A stretch of 64,000 nt of DNA, from the NCBI GenBank assembly GCA_021234155.1, contig JAJEKV010000027.1:6136623-6200622 (forward strand), read 5' to 3'. The position numbers and the translations under genes were made by a program. The notes beneath the pieces were generated by a model. It was not told where the DNA came from, ran no database searches, and saw nothing but the letters and a program-made list of their open reading frames with translations. The stretch comes from Isoetes taiwanensis. Taxonomy: Eukaryota > Streptophyta > Lycopodiopsida > Isoetales > Isoetaceae. Positions within the stretch are counted from its first letter, which is position 1, and each line of letters opens with the position of its first letter. Shown here one piece after another: positions 58,232 through 64,000 of the stretch.

Positions 58232-59150
58232 TCTAGAGTTAACCTTTCTCCACAATTAACCTTTCTCCACAATTAACCTATGGCCACATTAACCCATGGC
58301 CACATTAACCCATTTTATTTGATTTATGTTTTATTCAATGGTTGGCTCATGGCCACATTAACCTATGGCCATATTAATCCATGGCCATGTTAACCCTTAG
58401 CCACATTAAACCATGTCCACATCAATGTGGCCAAGGGTTAATGTAGCCATGAGTTAATGTGGCCTTGGGTTAATGTGGCCATGGCGTAATGTGGACATGG
58501 GACAACCATAGAATAAAACATAAATCATGGTAACACTTTCCTTAGGTTAGACATGGGTTAATGTGGCCGTGGGTTTATGTGGCCATGGGTTAATGTGGCC
58601 TTGGGTTAATGTGGACATGGCTTAATGTGGACATGGCTTAATGTGGCCTTGGGTTAATGTGGCCATGGCTTAATGTGGACATGCGACAACCATAGGATAA
58701 AACATAAATCATGGTAACACTTTCCTTAGGTTGGACATGGGTTAATGTGGCTTTGGTTTTATGTGGCCTTGGGTTTATGTGGCCATGGGTTAATGTGGAC
58801 ATGGCTTAATGTGGACATGGTTTAATGTGGCCAAGGGTTAATGTGGCCATGGGTTAATGTGGACATAGAATAATGTGGACATAGGGTTAATGTGGACATG
58901 GTTTAATGTGGCCAAGGGTTAATGTGCCCATGAGTTAATGTGGCCATGGGTTAATGTGGACATGAGTTGATTTGTTTAATGTGGCCATAGCCTCTTATGA
59001 TTATTCTGGCCATAGTCTATTAGTGCTATTCTTATGTAATTCTATTATTATTCTACCAATGTCAAAGTGGTTAATGTGGCCATGCCCCTGTTTGGTTAAT
59101 CTGGCCAATCATGTGCTCCGGGTGGTTAATGTGGCCTCGTATAAGCCATG
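58232..59150. repeat. 16-bp satellite arranged as a large inverted repeat
   Basis: The right part (58425 on) is built of TTAATGTGGMCATGGG units in many variants. The left part (58236-58422) is built of the reverse complement (CCATGGCCACATTAAC). The arms meet at CCACAT-CA-ATGTGG, centred on 58423/58424. An interspersed block (GACAACCATAGAATAAAACA to CTTTCCTTAGGTT) recurs at 58501 and 58685, a 184-bp higher-order period. Its complement (TGATTTATGTTTTATTC) lies in the left arm near 58320. The array thins out after 58980. Confidence 0.85.
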
Positions 59151-59306
59151 ATTAATGAGGCAATATTTTTAGGGGGGCCGAAATCAAGGCAATCTATGCC
59201 TATGTCCGAACCAATTTCCACATGACACGTGGAGGGCTCGTACACTTAGGGAAAAATTTGGGGAAAAGGAACTCTGAACTCTGGCGCTTGAAACTGAAAC
59301 AGGGCT

Positions 59307-60872
59307 ATGGCAAGTTCGATCAGTCACTCCGGTGGTGAAGACATGTCTCTAAGCGAGGATAGTGGGTCAGAAAGGTCGCCCTCGGCCCAGGATTCAGATA
59401 TAGATGAGCCTTTTTTGCCAACCCAGGAAGAGCTATTAGCGGCAGTGAAAGATTTAAGGGAATCTGGTGGAGCAGCATGTGTTGTAGCTGAGGCCGATTC
59501 TAAGCAAACGGCTTCCCTGAGGAAGCTGAAGAAGGCAAGAGAAGCAAATGGTGTTATCTGTATGAGGATTGGATGGAACGGAAGAAAGTGGGCCAGACTG
59601 GAGGAGCATTTGAAAAGAAGGCATGCGCTGGTTGTGGAGGTGGAGCGGGCAGCATGGGGTAGGAGATTGCAGGCTCAGACTAAGCATAAGAGGAGGCCAG
59701 GCCGGGACCTGAGCCCAATATGTTCAGAAGTATAAGATGGATCCGGTTTACAGGTGGAAGGTAAACAGAAGCCAGTATTTGAAAAGGGCTCAGACAGATG
59801 CCATAACAATTGCATATGCACTCCTTGTGAACATGGCCGATGGCAGAGAGAAGGAGCTCGAGGTCAAGAGATATGACGATGATTATGTGGAAAGGAGGGC
59901 TTTGGATTGGAACAGATCCAAGAACAATAAGATATCTCTGTACAAGAAGAATATCAAAGAGGCCTATAATGTTGATTGCACAGAAGAAGAATGGAATGAG
60001 ACGGAGTTGGATGCCAATATCAGATCCTGCATGGATGAGTTGCAGTCTGAACTTCTGGACAAGACATGGCATATCGAGAGTCCAGCACATGATGGGTCAG
60101 AATCTAGTGAAGATGGAGCAGAGGAGGGTGCAGATCCAAACCCTGAAACCCTTGTGACCAAGCTTGCAGCAGAGGCGGCCGAGTTGAGCATCAACGCTCC
60201 AATGAAGACCTCCCGGGTGGAAGCAGCCGAGAGTTCTAGTGTGGCTGATCCGGCCTCCCCATTCCGCCAAATGCCTGTTCACCTTGTTGATGATAGCTCA
60301 GGAAGTCAACAGGGAAGTCATAGAACCGTCCTGACCTTAGAAGCTGACTTTGTGCTCAATCCAGATTTCTTGCAAAAGGTTGAAAACTTGCAGACCATGT
60401 TTCTGTCTGCCAAGAAAAGAAAGGTGAAATCTAGCAGGTCAGAAGAAACAGAATTTGTCTCATATTGTTGCGTCTGGCCACTGCACTTGAGGAGCCCCCT
60501 GTGGTCTTGGAGATCAGCTAAGATGGGCGATTTTGTGATAGGCAAGGCAGATGCACTTGCATTCGAACACCCGGGTACTGACAATCCAGAGAAAGTTGGT
60601 GCTTCCTAGGTGAACGAGGAGTCGGTCGGATCTTATTCTATGTAAGTTCACTGTTCCTTTGGCTGCAGTATTTTTTTATTGTGTATACAATGCTAATTGT
60701 TCCCAAAACCCAGGATTCTGTTCATATCTGTGGAATCTCGTAAGTACCACCAATTTTTTCATCTTGCTCTGTTCGGCCTATATCTGAGGCATGTAGATAC
60801 CTTGTGGAAGAAAATGCTTCCTCCCAAACCGAGCTCAGACCTGCTACTCTACTGGCTGCCAATATGTGCCAA
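59307..60872 (+). CDS. Unidentified acidic, spliced gene
   Basis: The ATG at 59307 opens a Ser/Asp-rich N-terminus (EDMSLSEDSGSERSPSAQDS), then a basic helical part (ICMRIGWNGRKWARLEEHLK, RRLQAQTKHKRRPG). At about 59730 the frame changes; from the ATG at 59737 it continues as MDPVYRWKVNRSQYLKRAQ, then an acidic stretch (ESSEDGAEEGADPNPETL) and KKRKVKSSR, an NLS-like motif. A TAG at 60607-60609 is followed in frame by VNEESVGSYS and a GTAAGT donor (60642). Two more exon-like pieces with GTAAGT donors follow (60714-60739, 60789-60872; VDTLWKKMLPPKPSSDLLLY). The product looks nuclear and DNA- or RNA-associated, but no family was recognised. A transposon-derived gene is possible. Confidence 0.45.
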
Positions 60873-62365
60873 GTAAGTCAATCAATTTAAACGTTCTGTT
60901 TTATATTTGACCATAATTTCTTTCTTACATTATTGCTGCAGTTGCTGTTTTCCTTCTTTAGGGTTAACAAAATGCATACATCCACTCCACTTGTGGGAAG
61001 CTTCTGGTTGTTGGATCTACCCTTCAGTGTTTTACTTTTCTAGTAAATTGTGCTCGACATTGCACGCTTACATAGGAACATGTGTTAATATGATCTTTTG
61101 ATGTATGATTGGTTAATTAGAACCTTATAACGAATAAGATTTATTTAAATCATAATATCTCCAACTTTAAACATCAATATACATTATGTCATGCAACATT
61201 TGATCAATAGATTAGATTATCATTAGTGCATATTTCATCCAATCTTGTAAATCTAGAAGAGAGTCAATGTGTGTTGCATGATCAAGTATAAGCACATGAT
61301 CGTTGCAACCAACATTGCTCATTGGATGCTAGTAAGTGTTATGTCCTTTTTAAAAGTAGGACATAATACTGTAATTCGTAATTCCTGGAGATAACAGGAA
61401 ATTTTGGAAGGTAATAACAGTGCGCCAAGATAACAGTTTTGCTAATAGGATGTTGTCCTTAGTGAGATATTCACAACTTCTTATATAACCATTTTCTCAT
61501 TTATGCTGAGTCGTGGCCATATACAAATTGCTCAATAATACATATCCTTCTGCATGTTTGGGATCTAATTCAACATTTTCTGCAGCATACATTACCAGAG
61601 CCTAAATGTAGGTTTGGAAATCAACATTTTAATCATAAACTGAAAGAAGGCACAGTTGTTACAGCATTGCCTACAATGGACTGCATTGATTTTTTGTTTG
61701 CAAAATAGCTTATCCCCTGTCATTGCGATCAGATTTCCATTTCCTAGATACAACAAAATTTTCAACACCAAAAACATTGGAACATTGTAATTTAGTTTAT
61801 AGCCATTTATGTCGGTTGTCATGAATGTCACATCCTTGCACATGCCATAGAGATGTTATATGTATGGGTCGCCATTAAAATTTGGTGAAGTGTCACTTAA
61901 GTCTTAAGGTAACCTGACTTAGATGGTCTGTCATAGCTATAAAACCACATGCATCTGCACTGCTAGAAGGATGACAAATAAATCACGAAAAGTGCCATAC
62001 AATAGTACGAAGTACCTTCTCAAGTTTATATTTCTTCTTCAAGGTGCTGCTAATAATGATGGTAGGCAACCACATAGGCAAAGAAGATCTGAAACAACCC
62101 ACGAAATATAAAAATAGATCATAGTTAGTCTTATACAATATGAAAAGACACAGGCAATACAGAGCAAATAAATGTTCTATGTTGAGAAATAGAAGAAGAA
62201 GTAAACATGGAATATTCTAACTAAGAGTCAGTTTGAAATGTTCCCAAATGTTGGGATTCTTCCAGAAGCATATAGATTCATGGAAAAGATGTAATTCTTC
62301 TCATGCATGCACCTTCTTACACCTTATATATGAGGGGTCTATACCTGAAGAGATCATGAGCAATC
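60873..62365. other. Non-coding, no gene supported
   Basis: Possible last exons or 3' region of the preceding gene up to about 61000, then AT-rich DNA with nothing recognised. Confidence 0.4.
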
Positions 62366-62545
62366 ATTAGGATAGAGTATACTAACAAGAACAGAAGCAA
62401 GAAAGGATTATGGGATAAATTAGAACTTGATGTTGGCCTAGTTTTGCATAGCACAAAGAGGAGTATAGGGTAGTATATATAACAATAACAGAAGCCAGAA
62501 ACAAACATGGGATAAATTAGAACCTGATGGTTGCCTGGACTTGAT
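62366..62545. repeat. Tandem duplication, ~97-bp period
   Basis: TGGGATAAATTAGAACYTGATG occurs at 62411 and 62508, with AACARGAACAGAAGCMAGAAA upstream in both units. On the minus strand a short sensible frame (MDLGNEEHKADIPVRAIKSR) begins just above it at about 62593, but no gene could be built around it. Confidence 0.65.
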
Positions 62546-63980
62546 AGCACGAACTGGAATATCAGCTTTATGCTCTTCATTGCCTAAATCCATTGCATGG
62601 ACATAATTTAGAAAGCTTCCAATCATTACAATGGGGAATGTTACCTCTTCACTGATGCCTTAAAAAAATCAGCATTGATTCTAAAGCACAACCCTTCTAA
62701 GCAACTTTTATATATTGAATGGAAAACATAAACAAATAAATGCAACCAATTGGAGACAAACTTGGAACATAATCTAAAGAAGGGAAAATATGATGTACCT
62801 AATTCTTAAGCAACATCTAGTTGGTACTCTACAGCAATACTAAATGCATTCTATGCTTAAAGTATATTCCCCGTCTTAGATGTTCTGCTCCTACTAAGAC
62901 CACCTCATCTGTGATAACGGAATAGAAAGGGTTTTGTATTGACCTGATCCATACATAATACAATTCACGCAAGGAATTCAAGCAGATATGCCTTTGAGAA
63001 TTTGGCAGCCACTCAAGCACATGCCATTCACATGCATGCAAGCAGCCTCACTAATGAATTCTATATAAATAAATATTCCAGAGTCACATGAAGGCATCCA
63101 TCTTTGTTTACTGGGTTAAAGATCTTACTGCATCAACAGTCTTGCCTTGAACCAGTTTCAAGGATCTTGCAAAATGGATTACCTCCATAAGGAAAACCTC
63201 CAGGACCTGAGAAGTTTCTTCAGAACAAAACACAAATGCAAGATTACCATTCTTGCTTGTAACTTGTCCCCAATCAGCTATAATAAAAATGATCGAGAAC
63301 CCTAAGAATGGAGCCGTATTTCAGTACTGAATGATAGCAAGATTAGCAGATGCAATCGAATCACAATCCTAAGTCCATATCAAGTTGGCCCTAAATCCAA
63401 ATCTGACCCCTAAATCCAAATCCCACCCTGTTCTTCAAGCAAAATGAGCGTTGCTGCAAAGATTATCTCCAGTAGCATCTGTTGTCTACATTTTATAACA
63501 CCACTCTAATGTCTCTTCTTAATTTGCGATTCAGGACCTACAATGCAAGAGCTTGAGAAGTTAGACGATGGAGACTAAGGCGTGAGACAGAGGAGGGAAA
63601 CATGGAAAGAAAAAAAGATTCACCTGAAATTTGAACTTTTGCTATAGCTCCAAGCTCCGACTCCAAGCTCCAAGCTCCCAAAATGAAAGCTCCACCACGA
63701 ATTTTTCTAAAACCCTAAGCAAAGGCGGTTTCAACCCCACCCCAACCGGGACAATGACCCCCCCCCCTCCCCCCCCGAGAAATGCCCCCCAGAAAACCAG
63801 CCAGGATGCCAAATATAACACTCAAAAGGGCACACGAAAAACCCCAACCCAAAAAACATCTTAAATAAGTAGATGAATGCTGCACTGTTTTCTGAACTCT
63901 CCCTAATTTACTTGCTCTCTTCATTTCTTACATCTGTCTCTGTAGATCCAAGTGGTCTTCTGCTTATGTAGAATTTTTGT
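62546..63980. other. Non-coding, C-rich simple repeat at 63756-63778
   Basis: No gene is supported. The C-rich run yields Pro-rich chance frames. Minus-strand DNA from 63720 down is pyrimidine-rich and could be a 5' leader of a gene reading left, but no coding exon follows convincingly. Confidence 0.35.
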
Positions 63981-64000
63981 CCGATGTAGTCTTATTATTT

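Noticed and set aside
58232-59150. CRISPR-like repeat array
   Set aside because: Units are 16 bp, contiguous and degenerate, with no unique spacers, and the context is eukaryotic. It is a satellite.
63631-63864. Pro-rich plus-strand frame
   Set aside because: Produced by C-rich simple repeats at 63756-63778.

Overview
The window reads as nuclear DNA of a land plant, most likely a homosporous fern. This is an inference from three things: a PPR protein made of a long uninterrupted array of 31-residue repeats, spliced genes with plant-type GT-AG introns, and a dense mix of decayed Ty3/Gypsy, L1, other LINE, hAT, CACTA-like and tRNA-derived elements. No tRNA, rRNA, organellar block or CRISPR array was found. 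I could not run searches, so the species is not fixed.

Layout. 0.8-5 kb holds tandem duplications, tRNA-derived SINE-like pieces and a 115-bp CACTA-like MITE. 6.1-6.8 kb has spliced coding pieces of an unidentified gene (minus). 7.0-9.4 kb is an intact PPR gene (minus). 10.06-21.0 kb is an LTR-bounded Ty3/Gypsy element with gag, pol and two extra ORFs after pol, one sense (893 aa, coiled coil) and one antisense behind its own TATA box. 23.7-28.1 kb holds a 5'-truncated LINE and a ruined Ty3 copy cut by an LTR/PBS inverted structure. 30.4-33.2 kb carries a broken, spliced class-beta amino-methyltransferase gene with a tentative ParB-like N-terminal region. 35.7-37.8 kb is a five-exon gene for a plastid TraB-family protein.

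From 42.5 kb on: an L1-type 3' end, a hAT transposase remnant (43.2-44.9 kb), repeat fields at 45.2-46.2 kb and a candidate small secreted protein (47.4 kb). A 6.9-kb L1 (48.48-55.41 kb, minus) is inserted into an older LINE whose two halves lie on either side; the reading frame across the junction can be re-matched and gives a short target duplication. At 58.2-59.2 kb a 16-bp satellite is arranged as a large inverted repeat, followed by an unidentified acidic, spliced gene (59.3-60.9 kb).

How it fits together: only the PPR and TraB genes look like ordinary host genes, both expected to act in organelles. The TraB gene is broken by one missing base in a T run, and most methyltransferase frame breaks also sit at A/T runs, so homopolymer-length error is a live alternative to true decay. 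The in-frame nonsense codons in the better preserved reading frames are nearly all TAG, which fits CAG to TAG decay under CHG methylation, though this is inference.
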